A stretch of 64,000 nucleotides of DNA from Nakamurella leprariae (lineage in GTDB: Bacteria; Actinomycetota; Actinomycetes; Mycobacteriales; Nakamurellaceae). The notes beneath the pieces are model-generated. The model worked only from the letters and a program-made list of their open reading frames with translations. It was not told where the DNA came from and searched no databases. Positions 1-7,476 of this stretch are shown here, one piece after another. Both the position numbers and the translations under genes were made by a program. The DNA is taken from positions 124,001 through 188,000 of the forward strand of contig NZ_JAERWK010000005.1 in NCBI RefSeq assembly GCF_016918035.1, in the 5' to 3' direction. The first letter of the stretch is position 1. The number at the start of each line of letters is the position of its first letter.

Positions 1-1
1 G

Positions 2-169
2 GGCGCGACCTCCATGGATCTGTCGACCACCTCGGCCGACACCGCTGCCGTCGCCCTCTACGAGTCGATGGGGTTCGACCGGCACGAGCGCAGCGGCCCG
101 GACGTCACCGCCTACTCCTTCGAGATCGATCTGCGGGCTCCGTCGCAGCAGGCTCCGGCCGCCGGGTGA
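2..169 (+). CDS. GNAT acetyltransferase, C-terminal end (partial)
   Basis: The window opens inside this gene, so only the last 55 codons are visible. The reading frame gives a tail with an S-x-A-A-V-A-L-Y-E-S-M-G-F stretch, the usual motif of the last helix and strand of GNAT N-acetyltransferases (helix, then 'YExxGF'). Family membership therefore rests on one motif and the substrate cannot be told. Its stop codon overlaps the GTG start of the MOSC gene by 4 bp, so the two are probably co-transcribed and translationally coupled. Confidence 0.6.
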   Translation, partial: GATSMDLSTTSADTAAVALYESMGFDRHERSGPDVTAYSFEIDLRAPSQQAPAAG

Positions 170-690
170 GCGACCCGGCCGGGCTGAGCATCGAACGGTT
201 CGTGGTCTCCGGGGTGCACCGGCTGGCCGGTCGGCCGTCCGACGGCCCCACCGGCCGCCTCGACGACGATCCGCCGGTGGACGAGATCCGCGTCCGGGCC
301 GGGCTGGGAGTGGTCGGCGACCGGTACTTCAACCGTCCCGCCCACCGGGACGCCTCGGTGACCTTCGTGGCGGTCGAGGCGCTCGAGGCGGTGGCCGACG
401 AGCTGGGCGTCCCGCGCTTCGACCCGGCCGCCGCCCGGCGCACCGTCGTGCTCCGTGGGCTCGGCACCGAGGCGACCCAGCAGCTGATCGGCACCACGTT
501 CAGCCTGGACACCGGAGCCGGGCCGGTGGCGTTCGCCGGCCGTCGGGCGGCCAATCCGTGCGCCTGGATGGACGTGGTGCTGGCCCCCGGGGCGTTCCGC
601 GCGCTGCGCGGCCGCGGTGGCGTCCGGGCGGTGCCACTCACCGACGGCCGGCTCTCGTTGGGCCCGGTGGTGCTGCAGCACGGCGCGTGA
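166..690 (+). CDS. MOSC-domain protein
   Basis: A 174-residue protein that looks like a stand-alone MOSC (molybdenum cofactor sulfurase C-terminal) domain. Visible features are the early 'GVVGDRYFN' stretch (about residues 48-56), the 'RRTVVLRGL' strand, and the conserved cysteine in an N-P-C motif (Cys132). In related proteins the cysteine can carry a persulfide or help handle the molybdenum cofactor; the substrate here is unknown. The GTG start overlaps the upstream acetyltransferase stop in a GTGA arrangement, which supports this start and an operon. Cytoplasmic; no signal peptide. Confidence 0.8.
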   Translation: MSDPAGLSIERFVVSGVHRLAGRPSDGPTGRLDDDPPVDEIRVRAGLGVVGDRYFNRPAHRDASVTFVAVEALEAVADELGVPRFDPAAARRTVVLRGLGTEATQQLIGTTFSLDTGAGPVAFAGRRAANPCAWMDVVLAPGAFRALRGRGGVRAVPLTDGRLSLGPVVLQHGA

Positions 691-704
691 CGCCCGGGCG
701 CGGG

Positions 705-1529
705 TCAGCCCACCGGCTGCCGGACCGCCCGACGTGGCGGCCACGGCACGATCATGGAGGTGCGCCGCTGGTACTCGGCGTACTCCGGATACTTGCTCGC
801 GGTGATCGACTCGGTGAACACGGTCGAGCCGATGAACAGCAGGGTCAGCAGCACCGCGCCGATCGCCGTCCACTGCCACGGACTGCCCGCGGCGACGGCC
901 CCGAACGCGAAGACCACCCACCACTGCCCCTGCTCGCAGAAGAAGTTGGGATGCCGGCTGGAGCGCCAGAGCCCGGTGGTGAGGAACCCCGGCGTCAGGG
1001 TGCGCCCGTCACGGGTGGCGGCCGCCTTGCGCCGGTGGAACTCCCACTGCTGCTGGTCGGCGATGGTCTCGCCGGCCAGGAAGGCCAGGAAGAGCACGGC
1101 CAGCAGCACGTCGGCGACGCCGAGCGGACGCGGATGCTCGGTCATCGTCACCGCCGGCACCGTGATCAGCACCAGCAGCACGTTCTGGTAGCCGTTGATG
1201 AAGCCGATCTGGAACAGCTGGTACTGCCAGGGCCGCATGCGCGCCCGCAGGATCGGCCAGCGGTAGTCCTCGACCCCGCGGTAGCCGCCCTTGCGGGCGA
1301 AGTTGAACGTGAGCCGGGCACCCCACAGCGTGACCAGCACGGCGACCAGGACGACGCGCGCGTCCCAGTCGGCGGACCCGGCGAACACCCAGAGGGAGAG
1401 CACCGGCACGATCGACCAGATCCGGTCGACCCAGGAGCTGTCCCGCGTCAGCACCGACGCGATCTCCGTGGCCACCGCGACGACGGCGGCCAGCACGATG
1501 ACCATCTGCAGGCCTGTCACGAACAGCAC
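705..1529 (-). CDS. DUF1295 / steroid 5-alpha-reductase-like membrane protein
   Basis: This 274-residue integral membrane protein has about six hydrophobic segments. It carries the DUF1295 signature 'RHPNFFCEQ' near residues 190-200 and a C-terminal K-Y-P-E-Y-A-E-Y-Q-R-R-T motif. The same fold is seen in steroid 5-alpha reductases and isoprenylcysteine methyltransferases, where the C-terminal motif binds the nucleotide cofactor or SAM. The likely role is an NADPH- or SAM-dependent lipid-modifying enzyme, but the substrate cannot be assigned. It runs convergently against the MOSC gene with only about 14 bp between stops. Confidence 0.8.
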   Translation of the reverse strand: MLFVTGLQMVIVLAAVVAVATEIASVLTRDSSWVDRIWSIVPVLSLWVFAGSADWDARVVLVAVLVTLWGARLTFNFARKGGYRGVEDYRWPILRARMRPWQYQLFQIGFINGYQNVLLVLITVPAVTMTEHPRPLGVADVLLAVLFLAFLAGETIADQQQWEFHRRKAAATRDGRTLTPGFLTTGLWRSSRHPNFFCEQGQWWVVFAFGAVAAGSPWQWTAIGAVLLTLLFIGSTVFTESITASKYPEYAEYQRRTSMIVPWPPRRAVRQPVG

Positions 1530-1566
1530 CGTAGTCCGCGGTGATCACTGCGCGCGCTGCCGGCGG

Positions 1567-2217
1567 TCACCGCGGCGGGCGCCACGGTTCGCGATCGTGC
1601 GCGAGCCACACCAGCTCGGGATCGAAGGCGCGGATCAGCCGCTGGCCGTCGGTGGTGGGGTCGTCGAGCTCGCCGGAGAAGACGGCCGTGTCCCCCGCGA
1701 TGACCACCGGCCGGGCGCCGGTGGCGATCACCACCAGCTGCGAGCCGGGTGTGTGCCCGGGCGCGGGGACGAGCCGGATCCCCGGCAGCAGCTCCGACTC
1801 GCCGTCGACGGCGACGTACTGCACGCCGGGAGCATCCACCCACTCACGGATCGTGTAGTCGTCCCGACTGCGGGCGTCGTCGAGCTCGCGGCGCTGCACG
1901 TGGATGGGGCGGCCGGCGAACAGGCGGTTGCCCCCGCAGTGGTCGAAGTGCAGGTGGGTGTTGACGACGATGTCGATGCTGCCGAGGTCGACGCCGGGCT
2001 GCTCGCCCAGCGGGAACAGCCTGGGATCCATGTCGGCCACCGCCGGGTGCAGCTCGGTCATGCCCGTGTCGACCAGCACCCGCCCATCGGGATGGTCGAT
2101 CACGTGGACGCAGACGGGCATCCGTTCTCCCTCGGCCAGCAACTCGGCGACCAGGACAGGGGTGACCGTCACGGACGCCGTTCCGGCGCTGCCCGTGGTC
2201 GTCGATGGGTCCACCAT
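1567..2217 (-). CDS. Metallo-beta-lactamase-fold hydrolase (AHL-lactonase-like)
   Basis: A 216-residue MBL-fold protein with the full metal-binding set: H-x-H-x-D-H (His88, His90, Asp92, His93), a third-motif histidine in A-P-G-H-T-P-G (His155), and the bridging aspartate in A-G-D-T-A (Asp176). Length and motif spacing match the N-acyl-homoserine-lactone lactonase/quorum-quenching branch of the superfamily. That branch also holds many unspecific hydrolases, so lactonase activity is an inference. It lies 37 bp upstream (same strand) of the DUF1295 gene and could share a transcript. Confidence 0.8.
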   Translation of the reverse strand: MVDPSTTTGSAGTASVTVTPVLVAELLAEGERMPVCVHVIDHPDGRVLVDTGMTELHPAVADMDPRLFPLGEQPGVDLGSIDIVVNTHLHFDHCGGNRLFAGRPIHVQRRELDDARSRDDYTIREWVDAPGVQYVAVDGESELLPGIRLVPAPGHTPGSQLVVIATGARPVVIAGDTAVFSGELDDPTTDGQRLIRAFDPELVWLAHDREPWRPPR

Positions 2218-2321
2218 GTCGTTGCTCCCGTCCGGTCCCGCTCGCGCGCCGTGGGGTGGCGCTGACGACCCGACTCCGGTGCGGCGCGGAAGTCATCGGC
2301 CTGTGCCCGCATCATGGGCCG

Positions 2322-3035
2322 ATGGCTGATCATCGCGTCGACCTGGGCCGGTACTGGCCGCTGGCCGGACTGCGGCTGGTCACGCCGCGACTGACCCTGG
2401 CGCCACTGGTCGACGCGGACTTCGGCGAGGCACTCGACCTGGTCCTGGCCGGCATCCACGATCCCGCCCGGATGCCGTTCGCGGTGCCGTGGACCGACGC
2501 TCCGCGGGACCGGCTGATCGCCGACACGGCACCGATGGTCGGCGCCCGCGCTCGCTCGTCCCTCGCTCGCACGACTCCTCCGCGAGGTTCTGGTGGTCGG
2601 CCCGGGCGGCCAGCCAGCCGGAGTCCTGGCAGGTGCTGTTCGGGGTGCGCCGGGCGGGCGTCCTCGTCGGCACCCAGGAGCTGAGCGGCCCGGATTTCGT
2701 CGTGACCCGGACGGTGCTGACCGGATCGTGGCTGGGCCTGGCCCACCAGGGGGGCAGGCATCGGCACCGAGATGAGGTCTGCAGTGCTGCAGTTCGCCTT
2801 CGAACACCTCGGCGCGCAGCGGGCCGACAGCGGCGCCTTCACCGACAATCCGGCCTCGCTGGCCGTGTCGGCCCGGCTCGGCTATCTCCCCGACGGCACC
2901 CGGGTGGTGCAGCGCCGGCCATGCGAGCGGGCGGTCGAGCAGCGGCTGACGCTGACCCCGGACGGGTTCCGGCGGCCGGACTGGCGGGTGGCGGTGTCCG
3001 GGCTCGATGCCTGCCGGGCCGAGTTCGCCCTCTGA
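2322..3035 (+). pseudogene. GNAT acetyltransferase broken by two frame changes
   Basis: The pieces of one GNAT enzyme lie in two frames. The N-terminal part (start ATG 2322, 'LRLVTPRLTLAPL') is in one frame. A middle part ('WSARAASQPESWQ', 'GTQELSG', 'VTRTVLTGSWLG') from about 2585 is in a second frame. The C-terminal part ('ADSGAFTDNPASLAVSARLGY', from about 2772) is back in the first. The second shift sits at a run of six G (about 2751-2756); removing one G restores 'GxGIGTEMR'. The first shift falls in a C/G-rich stretch of about 40 bp (2540-2585) that looks inserted relative to the family. The two shifts cancel, so the gene ends in its own stop. It is either a recent pseudogene or holds two sequencing errors. 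Confidence 0.7.
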
Positions 3036-3241
3036 TCAGGGTCGACGATCCCGACGTGGCGGCGTGCTCGCTGCCCGTCTGTGGCACGGCACCCGCGGAT
3101 CCGTCGGGTGTCGACCACGGACAGCAACAATCTCGCGCTCATCAGCGGAAATGCCGCTTGGTCTTTCTTCTGCGCCATTCTGTAGAAATCACCGTGATAC
3201 AGTCGTGATCAACGCAGAACCGACGACGGAAGGACGAGCTG

Positions 3242-3559
3242 ATGAAGCGGAACCTCCTGGGATTCGGCGGAGCGCTGATGCTGGCCGGAGCCGCAGCAGT
3301 GATCGCACCCGGCGTCGCCAACGCCGACGAGGCCACCTGCACCTCCTCGGTCAACTACAAGACCGTCACCTTCACCTGTGACGCCCCGGACGAGGCACGC
3401 AAGGTGGAGGTCAAGCTGGAGTGCAACGTCTTCGGCGTGCTCGTGGCCGGATCGGAGCACATCACCGTGCCGGCCGGTGGTGGGTACTGGCAGGAGATGT
3501 TCTGCCCGGAGGGCTCGACCGTCGGTGACTACGGCTGGTGGGACCGTGGCGCGGCGTGA
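3242..3559 (+). CDS. Small secreted protein, four cysteines
   Basis: A 105-residue protein with a clear Sec signal peptide: M-K-R, then a hydrophobic core, then 'GVANA' before a probable cleavage near residue 28. The mature part is about 77 residues with four cysteines, so two disulfides are possible, and aromatic and glycine residues near the end. A good ribosome site (GGAAGGA, about 3228-3234) precedes the ATG. I do not recognise a family; an exported small protein is all the sequence supports. The upstream 150 bp are noticeably less GC-rich than the neighbours and probably hold its promoter. Confidence 0.7.
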   Translation: MKRNLLGFGGALMLAGAAAVIAPGVANADEATCTSSVNYKTVTFTCDAPDEARKVEVKLECNVFGVLVAGSEHITVPAGGGYWQEMFCPEGSTVGDYGWWDRGAA

Positions 3560-3619
3560 TCCTGGTTCCCGACGGGAATCACCGACGCGAATTCGTCCGT
3601 GATCGAGGGACAGCAAGCC

Positions 3620-3665
3620 GGTGGATTCCGGGGAATCGTCGGTCGGTGATTCCCCGGGATCCACC
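3620..3665. terminator. Bidirectional hairpin terminator
   Basis: Two 18-base arms (3620-3637 and 3648-3665) pair with a single mismatch, which is a G-U wobble in RNA, around a 10-base loop. The hairpin lies between the convergent stops of the secreted-peptide gene (3559) and the LigD-type polymerase gene (3695). No strong T-run follows, as is usual in high-GC actinobacteria. Confidence 0.7.
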
Positions 3666-3694
3666 ACCGCAATTCGAGCATTGCACGCCCGGGA

Positions 3695-4780
3695 TCACTC
3701 CCGGCGGCTGCCGTCCTCGTCCCAGTGCGCGGCCACCTTCTTGCTGGGCTGCACCCGCGGCGGCTCACCCGGCATCTTCGGGTACTCCGGCGGGTAGGGC
3801 AGGTCACCGAGGCCGTGGTCCCGTTCGTCCCGGGCACTGGCCTCCAGCAGCGGTTCCAGGGAGTACGCGACATCGGCGACCGCGGCATGCAGATCACCGA
3901 CCTCGGCGAACCGGGCCGGGACGGTGGTCACGTCGAAGTCGTGCGGGTGGACGTCGCCGACCTCGTCCCAGCGCAGCGGCGTCGAGACGGTGGCACGGGC
4001 GTTGGCCCGGACCGAGTAGGCGGAGGCGATGGTGCGGTCCCGAGCCATCTGGTTGTAGTCGATGAAGATGCGGGCGCCGCGCTCCTCCTTCCACCAGCTC
4101 ATGGTGACCTGCTCGGGCAGCCGGCGTTCCAGCTCGCGGCCCAGCGCGATGACCGCCCGCCGCGCCTCGACGAACGTCCAGCGCGGCTCGATCGGCACAT
4201 ACACGTGCAGGCCACGCCCGCCGGACGTCTTGGGGTACCCGTCCATGCCGAGCTCCTGCAGCAGCGCCCGCAGTTCCGGGGCGACCCGGGCGGCGTCGGC
4301 GAAGTCGGTACCGGGCTGCGGATCGAGATCGATGCGCAGCTGGTTCGGGTGGTCGACGTCGTCCCGGGTCACCGGCCACGGGTGGAACGTCAACGTGCCC
4401 TGGTTGGCGCACCACAGCACCACGGCGGGCTCGGTCGGGCAGATTTCGTCGGCGGTGCGGCCGCTCGGGAAGGTGATGGTCACCGGTTCCACCCAGTCAG
4501 GCGCGTGCGGCGAGATCCGCTTCTGGTAGAACGCGTCACCCCGGTTGTCCGCCCGGGTGGACAGCTTGGCGCCCTCGAACCAGCCGGACGGCCAGCGTTC
4601 CAGCGTGGTCGGCCGGTGCCGGAGCGCTCCGAAGATGCCGTCCTGCACGGCGGCGAAGTACTGCATCACGTCGAGCTTGGTGAGCCCGCGGTCCGCGAAG
4701 TACACCTTGTCCGGACTGGTGATCCGGACCGGACGTCCGCCCACCTCGAGCTCCACCGCCGGAGTCGTCGACCGTGCCAT
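3695..4780 (-). CDS. Stand-alone LigD-type DNA polymerase/primase domain protein
   Basis: A 361-residue protein of the archaeo-eukaryotic primase fold found as the polymerase domain of LigD. The metal-binding D-x-D is seen in 'LRIDLDPQPG', the nucleotide-binding 'SGGRGLHVYVP' follows, and a third aspartate is in 'IFIDYNQ'. In LigD this domain fills gaps and adds nucleotides during non-homologous end joining. Here there is no fused ligase or nuclease domain and no Ku gene nearby, so it resembles the free-standing polymerases that mycobacteria carry beside LigD. The ATG at 4780 is chosen because the conserved domain begins soon after; an in-frame start at 4837 would add 19 unconserved residues. 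It is divergent from the vapBC pair. Confidence 0.88.
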   Translation of the reverse strand: MARSTTPAVELEVGGRPVRITSPDKVYFADRGLTKLDVMQYFAAVQDGIFGALRHRPTTLERWPSGWFEGAKLSTRADNRGDAFYQKRISPHAPDWVEPVTITFPSGRTADEICPTEPAVVLWCANQGTLTFHPWPVTRDDVDHPNQLRIDLDPQPGTDFADAARVAPELRALLQELGMDGYPKTSGGRGLHVYVPIEPRWTFVEARRAVIALGRELERRLPEQVTMSWWKEERGARIFIDYNQMARDRTIASAYSVRANARATVSTPLRWDEVGDVHPHDFDVTTVPARFAEVGDLHAAVADVAYSLEPLLEASARDERDHGLGDLPYPPEYPKMPGEPPRVQPSKKVAAHWDEDGSRRE

Positions 4781-4874
4781 GGCGGCACGGTATCGCGCCG
4801 ACTCGGATGGCGACCGGTCGTTCCGACGTGACGACATCGGGATCGCCGCTGCTGGTTGCGGATTGGCGGAAGGA

Positions 4875-4889
4875 GCGCCAAAATGGCGC
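4875..4889. promoter_or_regulatory. Palindromic operator candidate at vapB start
   Basis: A perfect inverted repeat, GCGCCA-AAA-TGGCGC, sits between the ribosome site (AGGAG, 4871-4875) and the vapB ATG at 4891. VapB/FitA-type antitoxins usually bind such palindromes to repress their own operon. That this one is the operator is inference from its position. Confidence 0.5.
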
Positions 4890-4890
4890 C

Positions 4891-5121
4891 ATGCCGAGGG
4901 TGCAGATCAAGGACGTGCCCGACGAGACGCACGCCGTGCTCCGTCGCCGGGCCGCACTGGCCCATCAGTCGTTGCAGGAGTACCTCCTCGCCAAGTTGAT
5001 CGAGGAGGCCGCCACTCCCTCGCTCGAGGAGGTGCTCGACCGGGCGAGCGGGCGGGCCGGCGGCAGCGTTCCGTTCGTGGACGCGGTGACAGCACTGCAC
5101 GACGACCGTGATCGTCGTTGA
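4891..5121 (+). CDS. vapB: VapB/FitA-type ribbon-helix-helix antitoxin
   Basis: A 76-residue antitoxin. The N-terminal 'VQIKDVPDETHAVLRRRAA' stretch is the FitA-like ribbon-helix-helix DNA-binding unit, followed by an 'SLQEYLLAKLIEEA' helix and a C-terminal tail expected to wrap the toxin. The ATG at 4891 is preceded by AGGAG; a longer in-frame start at 4774 would run through the divergent polymerase gene's start and is not favoured. Its end overlaps the toxin gene by 14 bp, typical for a translationally coupled pair. Autoregulation is likely through the palindrome at its start. Confidence 0.88.
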   Translation: MPRVQIKDVPDETHAVLRRRAALAHQSLQEYLLAKLIEEAATPSLEEVLDRASGRAGGSVPFVDAVTALHDDRDRR

Positions 5122-5500
5122 CGCCAGTGTCCTGGCACCCGCGCTCGCCGATGACGGGCCTGACGGTGACCAGGCTCGTGGGCGTCTCCGGGGTGAGGTC
5201 CTCGCCGCCCCGCAGGTGATCGACCTGGAGGTCACGTCCGTCCTGCGCCGGGCCGCCGCCAACGGCTCTCTTCCTGATCGCCGCGCCGCACTCGCACTGG
5301 CCGACCTGGTCGCCCTGCCCGTCCGCCGGGTGGAGCATCGGCAACTGCTCGAGCGCTGCTGGGGACTCCGGCACACCGTCACTCCGTACGACGCCGCGTA
5401 TGTCGCACTTGCCGAGGCGCTGGGCGTCGTCCTCGTGACCGCCGACGCACGGTTGTCCCGCGCGCCGGGGATCCGGTGCGACGTCGAGGTCCTCCGCTGA
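5108..5500 (+). CDS. vapC: VapC PIN-domain ribonuclease toxin
   Basis: A 130-residue PIN-domain protein. The four acidic active-site positions are readable: Asp5 ('VVDASV'), Glu41 ('IDLEV'), Asp94 ('TPYDAAYVALAE') and Asp113 ('VTADARL'). VapC toxins are Mg-dependent endoribonucleases that cut specific tRNAs or rRNA; the target here cannot be predicted. The GTG start at 5108 lies within vapB. All catalytic residues are present, so the toxin should be active unless bound by VapB. Confidence 0.9.
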   Translation: MIVVDASVLAPALADDGPDGDQARGRLRGEVLAAPQVIDLEVTSVLRRAAANGSLPDRRAALALADLVALPVRRVEHRQLLERCWGLRHTVTPYDAAYVALAEALGVVLVTADARLSRAPGIRCDVEVLR

Positions 5501-5643
5501 GTTGCACCGCCGCGACGCCTCCCGGTTCCTTCGATCGCCGGTCCTGGTCTTGCGGTGTCCGGGCGGTTGCCGGGCGGTTCCATGTGCATGACCCGGCGCC
5601 TTCGGGCTTGGTCCGGCCCGGCCGGTTCCCGCAGACTCCGGCC

Positions 5644-6522
5644 ATGACCGCCGCGCCGTCCGATCCCGTCCTCACCCACGACCCGTCCGGGTCCGCCGCT
5701 CCCAGCCATGACACCCCGGTGACGAGCCGGTCGGTGACCGCGGGTCTGGCGTTCGACGTGGTGGAACCGGGCACCGTGGTGCTGCAGATCGCGGTCGCTC
5801 AGCTGCCCGGCTGGCAGGTGGACGACGCCCTGACGGTCGAACTGGACGGCACCGCGGTCCCGGTCACCGAGATCATCGGGACCACCGGCGCGCGTCTGCA
5901 CGTGCTGCGGCCCGGGGTCGGACCGGTGACCGTGCATTACGAGGCCACCGTCACCGGCCGGGCCGATCCGACGCCCGTGGTCGAGGCCGACCTGATCACC
6001 TACCGGCGCCCCAGCCGGTACGCCGAGTCCGACAAGCTGGCCGCGGTCGCGCAGCGCGAGTTCGGCTCGCTGACCGGGGCGCCGCTGCTGGCCGCGGTGT
6101 CGTCCTGGGTCGGGCAGCACCTGAGCTACGTCTCCGGCAGCAGCGATCCGATCGACGGCGCGGTGGACACCTACCTGCTCGGCGCGGGCGTGTGCCGGGA
6201 CTACGCGCACCTGGTGGTGGCGCTGCTGCGGGCCCGTGACGTGCCGGCCCGACTGGTCGCGGTGTACGCCCCGGGGCTGGACCCGATGGACTTCCACGCG
6301 GTGGCCGAGGCGTACGTGGACGGGGCCTGGCACGTGGTCGACGGGACCCTGCTCGCGCCCCGGTCGGCGCTGGTCCGCATCGCCACCGGTCGCGACGCGG
6401 CCGACACCGCGTTCCTGGACGACTTCGGCGGGTCCGTCGACTTCCACAGCGCCACCGTCACCGCGGTGGTCAACGGCACGCTGCCGAACGACGACCCGCG
6501 TCGGCTGGTCGAGCTCGGCTGA
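5644..6522 (+). CDS. Transglutaminase-like cysteine protease-fold protein
   Basis: A 292-residue protein with an N-terminal beta-rich region (about 1-110, Bact_transglu_N-like) and a transglutaminase core. The triad is visible: Cys184 in 'GAGVCRDYAH', His218 in 'DFHAVAEAYV', and Asp233 in 'HVVDGT'. Such proteins are usually peptidases or amidases; none of the common partners (alpha-E, circularly permuted ATP-grasp) is adjacent. No signal peptide. The ATG at 5644 is preferred because the preceding in-frame codons are Arg/Pro-rich and look non-coding. Confidence 0.85.
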   Translation: MTAAPSDPVLTHDPSGSAAPSHDTPVTSRSVTAGLAFDVVEPGTVVLQIAVAQLPGWQVDDALTVELDGTAVPVTEIIGTTGARLHVLRPGVGPVTVHYEATVTGRADPTPVVEADLITYRRPSRYAESDKLAAVAQREFGSLTGAPLLAAVSSWVGQHLSYVSGSSDPIDGAVDTYLLGAGVCRDYAHLVVALLRARDVPARLVAVYAPGLDPMDFHAVAEAYVDGAWHVVDGTLLAPRSALVRIATGRDAADTAFLDDFGGSVDFHSATVTAVVNGTLPNDDPRRLVELG

Positions 6523-6525
6523 CCG

Positions 6526-7476
6526 TCAGCGCCGCGGCCGGTACCCGCTCGCCGGGCGCCGGCTCGCGTCGCCGAACCGTCGGGACCGCGGCTCGCTGCC
6601 CAGCGGCGTCTGCGGGCGGCCGTCGTCGGTGGGCACCGGGCCCGGCTGACAGGTCGGGCACCAGAACGCGGTGCGCTCCTTGAGCACCGGCCCGATCATC
6701 GCGACCCGGACGGTGGTGCCGCAGCGATGACAGGGCCGACCGGAGCGGGCGTGCACGAAGGTCCGCATCCCGGGCCGCGAGTCGTGCGTGGTGGTCTGCA
6801 CCGACTGGGTGGCGCCCCGCTCCAGCAACCGCCGAGCCCGGCGCAACACCGCGTCCAGGTCGGCGTCGCCGACCCGCGTCCACGGCGAGAGCCGTTGCAG
6901 GAACAGGGTCTCCGCCATGTACATGGTCCCGATGCCGGCGACCGTCGTCTGGTCGAGCAGGGCCGCACCGAGGTGCCGGTCGGGGCCGGCGGCCAGCCGG
7001 CGCACCGACTCCGGCAGCCCGGAGACCGGGAAGTCGGGCGCCAGGATGTCCGGCCCGAGATGGCCGATCAGCGACGGCTCCTCGGCGGTGGGGATCAGGT
7101 CGAGCAGGCCGAGCCAGCTGCCGACCGCGGTCCAGTCCTGGTTGCCCAGCACGGCCCGTACCGCGACGCCACCGGGGCGCGGCCAGTGTTCGTCCCCCGG
7201 CGGCACGATCGCCCACCGGCCCTCCATGCGCAGGTGCGAGCGCAGGGTCAGCGGCTCCGCGGAGACGGTCTCGAACCGCCGCCCACTCGCGTCGGGTGCC
7301 GCCCCGATCCGGGTGAGGATCTGCTTGCCGTGCGAGCGCACCTCGACCACCCGGCGCCCGGCCAGGTCGACACCGCCCAGGTCCGCCCAGCGCAGCTCGG
7401 TCCGGGTCAGCACCCGATCGGCCAGCGCCTGGTGCAACCGGGTGGCCGTCCGCAGCACGGTGTCGCCCTCAGGCAC
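6526..7476 (-). CDS. nei2: Endonuclease VIII-like DNA glycosylase (Nei2 type)
   Basis: A 316-residue Fpg/Nei-family base-excision repair enzyme. It starts M-P-E-G-D-T, giving the catalytic Pro2 and Glu3, has the beta-clamp lysine in 'SHGKQIL', a helix-two-turn-helix region with 'GIGTMYMAE', and a C-terminal zinc finger C-x2-C...C-x2-C ('CHRCG', 'CPTC'). It removes oxidised pyrimidines and cuts the abasic site. About 35 residues follow the zinc finger and are unconserved. The start overlaps the end of the Lhr helicase gene by 8 bp, so the two are coupled. The same lhr-nei order is known in mycobacteria. Confidence 0.9.
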   Translation of the reverse strand: MPEGDTVLRTATRLHQALADRVLTRTELRWADLGGVDLAGRRVVEVRSHGKQILTRIGAAPDASGRRFETVSAEPLTLRSHLRMEGRWAIVPPGDEHWPRPGGVAVRAVLGNQDWTAVGSWLGLLDLIPTAEEPSLIGHLGPDILAPDFPVSGLPESVRRLAAGPDRHLGAALLDQTTVAGIGTMYMAETLFLQRLSPWTRVGDADLDAVLRRARRLLERGATQSVQTTTHDSRPGMRTFVHARSGRPCHRCGTTVRVAMIGPVLKERTAFWCPTCQPGPVPTDDGRPQTPLGSEPRSRRFGDASRRPASGYRPRR

